A stretch of DNA of 64,000 bases. Origin: Terriglobia bacterium (GTDB taxonomy: Bacteria; Acidobacteriota; Terriglobia; JAJPHL01). The position numbers and the translations under genes are program-made. This document shows positions 1 through 8,679 of the stretch, piece by piece (the stretch's first letter is position 1; every line of letters starts with the position of its first letter). Below the pieces are notes generated by a model. It searched no databases. It had not been told where the DNA came from and worked only from the letters and a program-made list of their open reading frames with translations. The DNA lies in the NCBI GenBank assembly GCA_021325275.1, contig JAJPHL010000034.1, positions 1 through 64,000 on the forward strand, in the 5' to 3' direction.

Positions 1-245
1 CGGCGTTCGCCGCGCACCGACAGGACGTTATTGTCCAGGCGGATATCGACGTCGGACAAATTGACTCCCGGCAGATCGGCCTTCAGCACGATCTCTTTCT
101 CCGTCTCATAGATGTCCACGGCCGGAGCCCAGGTGCCCAACGGCTCCTCGGTTGTACCCGACTGGCGGGTGGCCTCGAAGCTACGGTTCAGGCGATCCTG
201 GAGAGCGAGCAGGTCTCGGAACGGTTCCCAACGAACAAGTGACAT
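1..245 (-). CDS. Hsp20 family small heat-shock protein (5' part; 3' end off the window)
   Basis: The reverse strand reads MSLVRWEPFRDLLALQDRLN and continues into the start of an alpha-crystallin domain (PAVDIYETEKEIVLKADLPG, then a VDIRLDNNVLSVRGER strand). This is the usual layout of bacterial Hsp20 proteins, which are ATP-independent holdases for unfolding proteins in the cytoplasm. About 81 codons are visible; the family usually has 140-160, so roughly half is missing beyond base 1. The ATG is fixed by a strong AGGAGGT ribosome binding site at 255-261. A consensus promoter and a CIRCE-like dyad lie just upstream, so heat-inducible expression is likely (inference). Confidence 0.93.
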   Translation of the reverse strand, partial: MSLVRWEPFRDLLALQDRLNRSFEATRQSGTTEEPLGTWAPAVDIYETEKEIVLKADLPGVNLSDVDIRLDNNVLSVRGER

Positions 246-278
246 ATTGGATCTACCTCCTAAGGTTAATCTAACCAC

Positions 279-305
279 ACTGCAATCATAAAATATGAGT
301 GCAAT
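279..305. promoter_or_regulatory. CIRCE-like inverted repeat (possible HrcA operator)
   Basis: GCAATC (282-287) and GAGTGC (297-302) form inverted arms separated by exactly 9 nt, as in the HrcA operator core GCACTC-N9-GAGTGC, with one mismatch in 12 core positions. The outer three bases on each side match poorly (about 12 of 18 positions over both full arms). Position over the -10 box of a heat-shock gene supports the call. HrcA itself is not in the window. Confidence 0.5.
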
Positions 306-313
306 ACTGTCAA
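285..313 (-). promoter_or_regulatory. Housekeeping-type promoter of the Hsp20 gene
   Basis: On the minus strand TTGACA (308-313) is followed after exactly 17 nt by TATGAT (285-290), about 40 nt upstream of the Hsp20 start codon. This is a near-perfect sigma-70-type promoter. The CIRCE-like dyad at 279-305 overlaps its -10 region, a position where a repressor would block initiation. Confidence 0.8.
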
Positions 314-350
314 GAATTTTATGCACCTTCATTTTCATTGATATACGGAC

Positions 351-383
351 AAAGAAAAAGGGGACCGCCGGTTGGCGGTCCCC
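351..383 (-). terminator. Rho-independent terminator after TonB receptor 1
   Basis: A perfect 10-bp stem (360-369 with 374-383, GGGGACCGCC pairing with GGCGGTCCCC) with a 4-nt loop is followed on the minus strand by TTTTTCTTT. It lies 35 nt past the stop codon of the receptor gene. Confidence 0.9.
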
Positions 384-417
384 AAGAGAATCTACGAAGT
401 GGCGCCTTTTGTTAGGC

Positions 418-3400
418 TTAGAAGGTGATCTTCCCGCTCAACTGGAACACACGCGGAGAAGAGTCAAATCCCAAGAACGTGCCGTAGGGGCTGGTCGGGG
501 TGCCGGCCATACCCAGGATCTGTCCGAAGGTCGGATCGCCAAACGTGGAGTCGGGCTGACCGAAGTTCGGGTGGTTGAACACGTTGAAGGCCTGGAAGCC
601 GATGCCGAACTTCACGCGCTCGCCGAGCGGCACGTTCTTGAACAGGGACATATCCACGTCGAAGAAATGCGGACCAACGAACTGGTTGCGGTTCTGCGTC
701 GAGAGGCCTTTGTAGACCGTGAAGCTCGCCGCATTGGAATCGACAAAAGCGTTGATGTTCAAGCACGGCGTGACTGCGGCGGACGCGTTGCAGGTGGTCT
801 GCGCCGGACCCTTGCCGGTGTACGTCGCCAGAAGCGCGCCGCCGCCGTTGCCGAGGGCCGTGTTGCCGTCGGTAACCGAGAACGGCAGACCCGAGCGCCA
901 GAACACCTTGCCCGACCACTGCCAGCCACCCAACACGGCGTTGGTGACGTGGTTGCTGAACTTGTAGGTTGGCGTGACCAGGAAGTCGCCGTTCAGGTTG
1001 TGGCGGATATCGTAGTCGGCGTTGCCGTAGTTCAGCGCGCGCAGGCTCAGCGGAGAAATCTGGCCCAGCGTGGAGTCGCCGTAGGTGAAGATACCGCCGT
1101 TGGACACTTCGTCCAGGGTGTGCGACCAAGTGTAGTTCAAGTGGCCGGCCACCCAACTGGAAAAGCGCTTGTTCAACGAGAAGCTCAGACCGTTGTAGTT
1201 GGAAACGGCTCCGGTCTGCACTTCGGTAACGGTGCCATAGTTCGGAACGCGAGGGTTGGCAGGGATGCCTGCCACGCCCGGATAGATCTGATAGAGATCG
1301 TACGCGTTCGGCCAAGCGTTGCTATACGGCACGTGGATGCTGTGGTTGCCAACGTAGTTGGCGATGAACACCATCGAGTTCGACAATTGGTGCTGCACCT
1401 GGATGTTCCACTCCTGCACTTGGAGACTGTGCAGGGTGCCGTTGAACGCCGTGAAGCTCGGCGCCGCGAACGTCGATCCGAGAGCCGCCAACTGCGAAGC
1501 GATTTGCGAATACGTCTTGGTTAAGCTGAAAGCCGAAGCGGACGATTGCCAAACCGCGGCGCCGCCGGTTGCTCCGGTGGCGAAGGGCGCGATGCCCGCC
1601 GCCGGACGGACGCGGATGGCCACCGCTTCCGGAGGATTGGCGAGCAGATCGTCCACCAAGCCGGCCGGCAGATTGTCGTAGAACAGGCCGATGCCGCCGC
1701 TGATGACCGTCTTCCGATCGCCGAAAGGCGACCAGGTGAAGGCCGCGCGCGGCGACCAATTGAGGCTATCCGTTCCGGGATACGCCTGGTGCAAACCGCT
1801 GGCGATATCGGAAGCGTACGGAACTGTTCCCGGCGTGGCGCTATTGAAGCTCGGTACCGCGCTGAGCGGTCCCACGTAATCGGCGAAACAGTTGAACTGG
1901 CAAACCGGATTGGAGTTGTGCTCCACACGCAGTGCCAGGGTGACCTTCAGGTTCGAGCGAACGTTCCACTCGTCCATCGCGTACACGCCCATACCCCACA
2001 GCGCGATCGGCACGTCGGCGGCGAAGTTCAGCGACTTGCGGTACTGATACGCGAGACCATTGGCGAAATTCTGCAATCCCGCGCCAACGTATCCGAAGTA
2101 CACGGCCGGTGAATTGAAGAAGAAGTTGTGGTCGCTGATATCGTAACGGCGGAAATTCTCGCCGAACTTGAAGTTGTGGTTGCCGTGAACATAGGTGAAG
2201 TCGTCGATCAACTGATACTGCGTCACGTTGCGCCCTTGCGGGAAACTGCCGAGCGCGTTGAAGCCGGTGAATGGCATCGGGCTCGAGGTCGCGATTTGAT
2301 ATGGGAACGTCGCAGCCGCTTGCGGACCCTGCGCGAACAGCGCCTGGTAGTAGCTGAACGTGCCCATAAACGAGTTCGTGGCATGCGGTCCGAAAATATG
2401 AGTCTCGTTCAACTGCGTGTCCCAAGAAGGTTGCGGCGAGAGCGCGTTGAAGGCCGGGTTGATCGGACTGATCGTGGTCGGCTGCACGCCATGATCGCCC
2501 TTGTAGCGGAAGTACGCCGTGTCGTTGTCGCCGAAGCGATGATCGACGCGGAACGCCAAAATCCACTCGCTGGCCAGCGCCGTGGGCGTCGCTTGGAAGC
2601 GCGCCGCGCAAGGCGTGGTGGCGGGATTGTAGCCGGGAAGGGTCAGCGAATTGCAAGCCGAGCTATTGGCGATCGTCTTGGCGGCGGCCGCGCCGGGCGC
2701 GCCGGCCCACAGCGAGAACATCTGCTGATAGGTGCTGGCTTCACTCGGTTGCTTCGCAGTGACGTTGGCGATCACCGCGTTGGCAAACGCCGTGGTGGGA
2801 ATCGTCACCACATCGACGTTCGGCAACACGAACTTCAAACCTTCGTTATCGACGAAGAAGAACGTTTTGTCCTTGAAGATGGGACCGGACACCGAATCGG
2901 CCCACTGATTCGCGTTCGAGAACGGACGGGCCGTCGCAGTGGAATTATTGAACCAATCGTTGGCGTTCAAAACGCGGCCGTTCCACCAATACTGCGCGTT
3001 GCCATGGAACTGGTTGCTGCCCGACTTGGTCACGTAGGTAATCTGTGCGCCGGAGAGCTGGCCGAACTGGCCCGAGTACGGATTCGCCACCACCGAGGCT
3101 TCCTGCAATTCGTTCGATCCCAGCGTCAAGTTCGTGGCGCCGGAATTGTTGATATTGAAGTACGGATCCATGTCGTTCTCGCCGTTGATCGTGAAAAGAT
3201 TCGACGTCGCCGGCAAGCCGTTGACGGTGAAGTTTCCGTATCCGCCCATGGGATTCGTAACGACGCCCGGCGCGGTGTCGGCGATATTGGTGATGTCGCC
3301 ACCGGCGTTGGGCAACAGTTGCAATTGCGCTTGCGTGAAATTCGTGTTCTGGCTCGCCGTCGTCGTCAACAGCGGAGCGTCTTCGGTCACCGTGACGGTC

Positions 3401-3762
3401 TCCGTCGGTTTGCCGACTGGCAGCGTCAACGAAACGGTCACCGCCGTGCCGACCGAAACGACGATGCCGCTGCGATCGACTTTCTGAAATCCGGGATGCG
3501 TCGCTGAGACGGCGTAGTTGCCGGGCTTCAGCAGCGTGAAGCGATATTCGCCCGTGCCGCTGGTCGTCGTGGTCTGCGTAGCACCGGTATCGGTGGAGCG
3601 CACGGTCACCGTGGCGGCGGGAACAACCGCGCCGCTCGGATCGTTAATGGTTCCTTGAATGTCGCCCGTCTGGAGCGACTGGGCCGCGAGCGGATAGCCA
3701 ACCACAACCATCAACGCCATCGCGGTCAGGAGGACGGTGGAAAACTTGCTAAATCGAGTCAT
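418..3762 (-). CDS. TonB-dependent receptor 1, Oar-like, with carboxypeptidase-regulatory N-terminus
   Basis: Outer-membrane receptor of about 1114 residues, probably importing an oligosaccharide or peptide ligand using TonB energy. Seen in order: signal peptide (residues 1-28), a carboxypeptidase-regulatory-like Ig-fold domain (GTINDPSGAVVPAATVTV and the YRFTLLKPGNY motif, about 30-115), a plug domain (FTINGENDMDPYFNINNSG region; TYVTKSGSNQFHG) and a long beta-barrel ending in a terminal phenylalanine (LSGKITF), the usual outer-membrane assembly signal. The ATG at 3762 begins MTRFSKF; it has AAGGAAA upstream, and an upstream in-frame ATG would only add ten residues before the signal peptide. 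It is a close paralog of receptor 3 (8680-12078). Divergent from receptor 2. Substrate cannot be told from sequence. Confidence 0.93.
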   Translation of the reverse strand: MTRFSKFSTVLLTAMALMVVVGYPLAAQSLQTGDIQGTINDPSGAVVPAATVTVRSTDTGATQTTTTSGTGEYRFTLLKPGNYAVSATHPGFQKVDRSGIVVSVGTAVTVSLTLPVGKPTETVTVTEDAPLLTTTASQNTNFTQAQLQLLPNAGGDITNIADTAPGVVTNPMGGYGNFTVNGLPATSNLFTINGENDMDPYFNINNSGATNLTLGSNELQEASVVANPYSGQFGQLSGAQITYVTKSGSNQFHGNAQYWWNGRVLNANDWFNNSTATARPFSNANQWADSVSGPIFKDKTFFFVDNEGLKFVLPNVDVVTIPTTAFANAVIANVTAKQPSEASTYQQMFSLWAGAPGAAAAKTIANSSACNSLTLPGYNPATTPCAARFQATPTALASEWILAFRVDHRFGDNDTAYFRYKGDHGVQPTTISPINPAFNALSPQPSWDTQLNETHIFGPHATNSFMGTFSYYQALFAQGPQAAATFPYQIATSSPMPFTGFNALGSFPQGRNVTQYQLIDDFTYVHGNHNFKFGENFRRYDISDHNFFFNSPAVYFGYVGAGLQNFANGLAYQYRKSLNFAADVPIALWGMGVYAMDEWNVRSNLKVTLALRVEHNSNPVCQFNCFADYVGPLSAVPSFNSATPGTVPYASDIASGLHQAYPGTDSLNWSPRAAFTWSPFGDRKTVISGGIGLFYDNLPAGLVDDLLANPPEAVAIRVRPAAGIAPFATGATGGAAVWQSSASAFSLTKTYSQIASQLAALGSTFAAPSFTAFNGTLHSLQVQEWNIQVQHQLSNSMVFIANYVGNHSIHVPYSNAWPNAYDLYQIYPGVAGIPANPRVPNYGTVTEVQTGAVSNYNGLSFSLNKRFSSWVAGHLNYTWSHTLDEVSNGGIFTYGDSTLGQISPLSLRALNYGNADYDIRHNLNGDFLVTPTYKFSNHVTNAVLGGWQWSGKVFWRSGLPFSVTDGNTALGNGGGALLATYTGKGPAQTTCNASAAVTPCLNINAFVDSNAASFTVYKGLSTQNRNQFVGPHFFDVDMSLFKNVPLGERVKFGIGFQAFNVFNHPNFGQPDSTFGDPTFGQILGMAGTPTSPYGTFLGFDSSPRVFQLSGKITF

Positions 3763-3881
3763 TGTTTGATTTTCCTTTCCCTGTCGAAGCAAGGAGGCAA
3801 GTTTCGCCCCGGCACCACGCCGGAGCTCTTGCGAGTTCAGAAGTGCAATTTGGTAACCAACCCCACATGGAAATGCAATCC

Positions 3882-3910
3882 ATAGTAAATGCTTGAAAAC
3901 AAGCCAACAA
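3882..3910 (-). promoter_or_regulatory. Candidate promoter of TonB receptor 1
   Basis: On the minus strand TTGTTG (3905-3910), a 17-nt spacer, then TACTAT (3882-3887). The -10 box has the same sequence as that proposed for divergent receptor 2. It leaves a leader of about 110 nt. Confidence 0.45.
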
Positions 3911-4233
3911 TGTGTACTTTTTCATACGTAGGCAGCACCACATTTCTAGCGGGCGTCACAGATTCATACATCTTTACGTACGAATGACTGGTCCTTTATG
4001 AAAAACAGTATTCTGGGAGATGAGAGAGGCTAGCGGGCGTCTCCAAATCGGGAATCTGGATCGAAAAGGCTCATTCCGGCGCTCGAACTGGCCGATCGAC
4101 CATCACTCTCGGCCTTTCGGATCGATCTAAGGTCCGAAGAATACAAAATACCGTACCCTCTTGATCTGGCTAGTAAGCCAAATTACAATTCAGACTCCCG
4201 TCGGAGCCCTCGTCCACAGCGCGGAAAAAATAA

Positions 4234-4263
4234 TTGACATTAAACAGTATTGATGCTTACTAT
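4234..4263 (+). promoter_or_regulatory. Candidate promoter of TonB receptor 2
   Basis: TTGACA (4234-4239), an 18-nt spacer and TACTAT (4258-4263). The leader to the chosen ATG at 4391 would be about 120 nt. Confidence 0.55.
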
Positions 4264-4390
4264 TGGCAAATCGCTCTACGGGAAGGGGAAATTGATGTCA
4301 AGTCGTTTTTGGAAACGCGTTTCCGACTTTGCGCGACAACCATTGTTCAGAGACTTTTGCACCCACCATTCGATGGGAGAGGAGATCAAA

Positions 4391-7300
4391 ATGAATCTGA
4401 AGGCGTTCTCGCTTCTGTTAGCCGTGGCGTTTCTAGCAAACCTCGGCGCAGCACCCTCGCTGTACGGTCAAGGCAGCGTTTCCGGCGGCTCCGTAGTGGG
4501 AGCGGTCACGGATTCCTCGGGCGCGGCAGTTCCAAATGCCGAAGTCACATTAACCGACGTCGGCACCAAGGTCGCCCGAACCACGAAGAGCAACGGAGCG
4601 GGGCTGTATGCCTTCCGCGAGGTGCCGGTTGGCACCTACAACCTCAAGGTTTCGACGTCTGGGTTTCGCACTCTCGAGATCGCCCGTGTAGAAGTCACCG
4701 TCGGTGGCACGCTTACCTTGAACGCCAAGCTAGAGGTGGGCGCTATTTCTGAAGTGGTGGAAGTGAAGGCCCAGCCCGGCGCGGAACTGCAGACCCTGGA
4801 CGCCACGATGGGCGCGACGATCGGCGGCAAGGACATGTTGAACCTGCCCACCATCGCCCGCGACGCTTCCTCGTTGATTTACCTCCAGGCCACAGCCGCG
4901 CCTACGTTCAACGGGGCCCTCAGCAACATCTACAGCGGCCAAGTGGCCGGCGCCTTTTCCGACCAGAATTCGGTCCAACTCGATGGCGGAAACAACAGTT
5001 CCACACTGGACGGCGACAACGCTACGTACGTGGGACTGCGCGGCGGCGCCATGCAAATGCCGGTGGAGAGCGTCGAAGAGTTTCGAGTAAACACCAACAA
5101 CATGACCGCCGATTTTGGCAGTTCCGGCGGCGCCCAGGTGATCGTCAGTACCAAGCGCGGGACGAATCAGTTTCACGGATCCGGTTACGATTTCTTCCAG
5201 GCCAATTGGCTGAATTCCAACGACTGGTCCAACAATTTTAACGGCATCGCCAAGCCCAAGCAGCATTACAACCGCTTCGGCGGCGCGCTCGGCGGACCGA
5301 TGCTTCCTGCGATGCTGGGAGGCAAGACGTATTTCTACATGAACTTCGAGGGTGAGCGCTACCCGCGCAGCGGGCCGTTGACCAAAACCGTGCCCTCCGA
5401 CGCGCTACGCGCGGGCATCATTACGATTCGCGACGCCAGCGGAACTCCCATCCAGTACAACCTGAAAACCGCCATGGTCTGCGGAGCGGCGGGCAACTCG
5501 CCTTGCGATCCCCGCCTGGCAGGCATGAGCCCGGTGGTCAGCAAAATCTGGAGCTACGAACCGGAACCGAACCTTTTCACATCCGGCGACCGCCTCAATA
5601 CCTTCGGGTACCAGTCCAATTTGTCGTACCCGTTGACCAACAACTTCGGCGTGGTCCGTATCGATCACGACTTCGGAGACAAGAACCGTTTCTTCGCCAG
5701 CTATCGGATTTTCTCGCAAGACAATCCCACCACCAACCAGGTCGATATTGGAGGCGTGCTGCCCGGCGACACCAAAGGCCAGCCGGCCCCGGCGTCGATC
5801 ACCGTCGACCAACCGCGTTACGTGGTGCTCGGCTTGAACACTTCGGTCACTCCTTCCATCACCAATGATTTGCACTTCAATTATCTGCGCGACCAGTGGC
5901 AGTGGCTGCGCGCGGGGGCCAATCCGTATATCCCAGGCGTGCCGGCGGGCGTCACCATTGGCGGCGACTCCAGCGGCGCCTTGGTTCCCCTGAACATCGA
6001 CACTCAAAACTCACGTCCCCGCTTGTGGAATTCGCATAACTTCGATTTCCGCGATGGCGTGAGTTGGCTCAAGGGGAATCATTTAATCCAGGTGGGCGGC
6101 GATTTCCTGCACCAATGGTTCCACTTTGATCGCTACGACAACGTGACCGGAGGACTGACGCAGGACAAGTACCTCATCCAGAGCTCCGGCATCTCATTCT
6201 CGTCCGCTTTTCAGCCGGTGGTTTGCACGACGGCCCTGACGCACAACTGCATCCCGTCGTCGCAACTCGGTACTTACAACGGCTTCTACGCGGACATCCT
6301 GGGAATGGTGGCTCAGAACAACATCGTCGCCACGCGCACCGGCTCGAACCTGACCTTGAATCCTCTCGGCTCACCGGTCGCGTCGTACAGCCACGTGGAG
6401 AACTACAGCGTCTATTTCAACGACGCTTGGAAAATCAGCCCGCATGTCACGATCAACTACGGTCTGAACTACAACATTCAGATGCCGCCCTACGAGTTGA
6501 ACGGCGCTCAAGACACCCTGGTGGACCAGAACGGCGTGCCGATCACCACCGCTCAGTTCTTGCAGGCGCGCCAGTCCGCGGCTCTGCTGGGACAGAATTA
6601 CAATCCCACGCTGGGATTCTCGCCAGTCGGCGCGGTCGGTCTGAAATATCCGTACGCTACGGACTATCGTCAACTCGCGCCACGCGTTTCTGTCGCTTGG
6701 AATCCCTCGTCGAGCGGCGATAGCTGGTTCAGCAAATTGCTAGGTAACAATGCCACGGTGATCCGTGCGGGTTACGGCCGTTTCTATACTAAGAGCTTGG
6801 GAATCGATCTGGTTTCCGATCCGGTTTTGGGCGATGGCTTCTTGCAAACTGTTTCCTGCGCGGATCCGACTTCGGCGGGCGCCTGCACCAAGTCCAGCGG
6901 CACGACGCCGGCCTCGGCCTTCCGTCTGGGAGTGGATGGGAACACCGTACCGCTGCCGGCCATTCCGCAGACACTGGCCACGCCCGTCCGGCCCGGCGTG
7001 AATGCCGCCTACGAGACCTTTGCATCGTATCTGGATAGCGGCTGGAAACCGGGCTCCTCGGACCAAATTACATTCAGCATCCAACGCCAACTGAAGGGCA
7101 ACACGATCCTCGAGGTTGGATACGTCGGAGTCTTCGCCCGGAACCTGTTTCAGGGCATCGATCTGAACGATGTGCCCTACATGATGACGCTCGGCGGCCA
7201 GAGTTTCCAAGCTGCCTACGCTGCCGTCTCCAAACAGCTCCTACCCACATCGCAGGGTGGGGCTGGCGTCGTTCTGGGTTCCAAAACGGTGCTGCCGGCG

Positions 7301-8365
7301 CAACCGTTCTTCGAGAGTGCTTTGAAAGGCAGCAGCTACTGCACTGGATACGCGAACTGTACCACGGCCGTCGCGCAGCAAGAGCAGTCGTACATCACAA
7401 CTCAAGATGTGACCTCCATGGTGAGCGATCTGGACGGCGCGTGGCTCTTTGGCCCCATGTTGCCGTCGAGCACTCAAACCGAGCTGAACTACGGCGCGAC
7501 CAGCATGGGCTTCTCGAACTACAACGCCCTGACCGTCACCTTGAAGAAGCGGATGTCGAACATGACGCTCAACTCCAACTTCACCTATGCGAAAGCAATG
7601 GGTACGATTGGAATCAACCAGGCCTACACGGAGAACAACGCCAACGATCCCTGGGATCTTCGCAAGGACTACGGCCCGCAGTTTTTTGATCACAAGTTCG
7701 TCTTCAATTTGTTAGGCACCTACACTCTTCCGTTCGGCAAGGGCCAGCACTGGAAGACCAACAATGGGATCGGCGACCGCATCATCGGTGGCTGGTCCGT
7801 CTCGCCGATCTTCACGATAGCGAGCGGATTGCCGCTCAGCATCTACAGCGGCTACACCTCTGCTTCCGGCGATCAGCGCGGGAACGGATACGTGACCAAC
7901 GGCTGCACGGCTGTTCCCATGTCCAGCATGAGCTACAGCAACGGTCCGGTCTTCGGCGTCAAGAGCGATGGCAACGTGGGCGTGAACGGAGACTCCAACA
8001 ACGGCGGTTCCGGCGTGAATATGTTCTCGAACCCCACGGCCGTCTACAATAACTTCCGTCCCTACATTCTCGGCGTCGACGGGAATTGCGGCGGCGGCGG
8101 CATCCTGCGCGGTCAGTTGCGCTGGAATGTGGACTTGGGTATCACCAAGGACACCGCGATTACCGAACGTGTGGGCTTCCAGATTTACGGGCAGATCTTT
8201 AACCTCTTCAACCACATGATGTGGGGCGATCCTTACTTGGACTTGCAGGATCCGGCTGATTTTGGCGTGCTCGGCGGCCAGTTCAATGCGTTGCCCTTAA
8301 GCGGCGCAGGTGCATCGGCCAACTTCACTCGAGTGATTCAGCTAGGGCTGCGAATCCACTTCTAA
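4391..8365 (+). CDS. TonB-dependent receptor 2, Oar-like
   Basis: About 1324 residues. Signal peptide (MNLKAFSLLLAVAFLANLG...), carboxypeptidase-regulatory-like domain (GAVTDSSGAAVPNAEVTL, FREVPVGTYNLKV), plug region (QLDGGNNSSTLDGDNATYVG; VIVSTKRGTNQFHGSGYDFF) and a beta-barrel ending LGLRIHF with terminal phenylalanine. The ATG at 4391 is chosen over the upstream in-frame ATG (4250) because AGGAGA lies just upstream and the signal peptide begins there. It belongs to a different subfamily from receptors 1 and 3: the plug text is not alignable by eye beyond general motifs. A strong terminator follows. Ligand unknown; outer-membrane uptake is the family role. Confidence 0.93.
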   Translation: MNLKAFSLLLAVAFLANLGAAPSLYGQGSVSGGSVVGAVTDSSGAAVPNAEVTLTDVGTKVARTTKSNGAGLYAFREVPVGTYNLKVSTSGFRTLEIARVEVTVGGTLTLNAKLEVGAISEVVEVKAQPGAELQTLDATMGATIGGKDMLNLPTIARDASSLIYLQATAAPTFNGALSNIYSGQVAGAFSDQNSVQLDGGNNSSTLDGDNATYVGLRGGAMQMPVESVEEFRVNTNNMTADFGSSGGAQVIVSTKRGTNQFHGSGYDFFQANWLNSNDWSNNFNGIAKPKQHYNRFGGALGGPMLPAMLGGKTYFYMNFEGERYPRSGPLTKTVPSDALRAGIITIRDASGTPIQYNLKTAMVCGAAGNSPCDPRLAGMSPVVSKIWSYEPEPNLFTSGDRLNTFGYQSNLSYPLTNNFGVVRIDHDFGDKNRFFASYRIFSQDNPTTNQVDIGGVLPGDTKGQPAPASITVDQPRYVVLGLNTSVTPSITNDLHFNYLRDQWQWLRAGANPYIPGVPAGVTIGGDSSGALVPLNIDTQNSRPRLWNSHNFDFRDGVSWLKGNHLIQVGGDFLHQWFHFDRYDNVTGGLTQDKYLIQSSGISFSSAFQPVVCTTALTHNCIPSSQLGTYNGFYADILGMVAQNNIVATRTGSNLTLNPLGSPVASYSHVENYSVYFNDAWKISPHVTINYGLNYNIQMPPYELNGAQDTLVDQNGVPITTAQFLQARQSAALLGQNYNPTLGFSPVGAVGLKYPYATDYRQLAPRVSVAWNPSSSGDSWFSKLLGNNATVIRAGYGRFYTKSLGIDLVSDPVLGDGFLQTVSCADPTSAGACTKSSGTTPASAFRLGVDGNTVPLPAIPQTLATPVRPGVNAAYETFASYLDSGWKPGSSDQITFSIQRQLKGNTILEVGYVGVFARNLFQGIDLNDVPYMMTLGGQSFQAAYAAVSKQLLPTSQGGAGVVLGSKTVLPAQPFFESALKGSSYCTGYANCTTAVAQQEQSYITTQDVTSMVSDLDGAWLFGPMLPSSTQTELNYGATSMGFSNYNALTVTLKKRMSNMTLNSNFTYAKAMGTIGINQAYTENNANDPWDLRKDYGPQFFDHKFVFNLLGTYTLPFGKGQHWKTNNGIGDRIIGGWSVSPIFTIASGLPLSIYSGYTSASGDQRGNGYVTNGCTAVPMSSMSYSNGPVFGVKSDGNVGVNGDSNNGGSGVNMFSNPTAVYNNFRPYILGVDGNCGGGGILRGQLRWNVDLGITKDTAITERVGFQIYGQIFNLFNHMMWGDPYLDLQDPADFGVLGGQFNALPLSGAGASANFTRVIQLGLRIHF

Positions 8366-8384
8366 GCTCGAAGCGCAAATGATT

Positions 8385-8419
8385 ACGGGCGCCCTGATGG
8401 TCGGGGCGCCCGTTTTTTT
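8385..8419 (+). terminator. Rho-independent terminator after TonB receptor 2
   Basis: ACGGGCGCCC (8385-8394) pairs with GGGCGCCCGT (8404-8413), followed by a run of seven T (8413-8419), 20 nt past the stop codon. Confidence 0.93.
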
Positions 8420-8679
8420 CAGGCCCTAGTCGAAGCTGCCCCCAACGTATGGAAGGATTCGTAATTCTGAATCTATTTACGATTATCTGTAGTACAAGTG
8501 ATAATCGATGCTGTCCTGAATTCCGTGCAAAGCCAAACTATCCGTGAACTATCGCTTGTCTCAACTTTGGGCAGAGTATTGCTGGCCAAGTACTCGTAAT
8601 CGCTAGGCCGAAGGAGCAGCTCAACTCGCTTCCGCTCGGGTTTTGTCGCTAGCCCCAGGTCCAGGAGAGGATGAAGCTC
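8420..8679. other. Intergenic region upstream of TonB receptor 3
   Basis: No gene seen. It contains the perfect dyad at 8480-8507. The remainder up to the ribosome binding site AGGAGAGG (8663-8670) shows no further structure recognised by eye. Confidence 0.5.
8480..8507 (+). promoter_or_regulatory. Perfect 8-bp inverted repeat overlapping a possible promoter
   Basis: CGATTATC (8480-8487) and GATAATCG (8500-8507) are perfect inverted arms 12 nt apart. The right arm contains GATAAT, a -10-like box, with TTTACG 18 nt upstream (8476-8481) as a weak -35. A repressor or activator site controlling receptor 3 is plausible. Confidence 0.5.

Larger units (their letters stand above)
3763..4390. other. 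628-bp divergent intergenic region between TonB receptors 1 and 2
   Basis: No convincing gene. It holds the candidate promoter of receptor 1 (3882-3910), the candidate promoter of receptor 2 (4234-4263), and a 12-nt direct repeat CTAGCGGGCGTC at 3946-3957 and 4030-4041, 84 bp apart. The small ORFs crossing it do not resemble proteins. Confidence 0.6.

Noticed and set aside
295-1524. 409-codon open frame on the plus strand
   Set aside because: Antisense to TonB receptor 1; Arg/Val-rich shadow of GC-rich coding DNA with no family features.
2128-3507. 459-codon open frame on the plus strand
   Set aside because: Also antisense to TonB receptor 1, extremely Arg-rich, no ribosome binding site.
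3749-3943. 64-codon open frame upstream of TonB receptor 1
   Set aside because: Overlaps the receptor's start region and promoter; no ribosome binding site or recognisable sequence.
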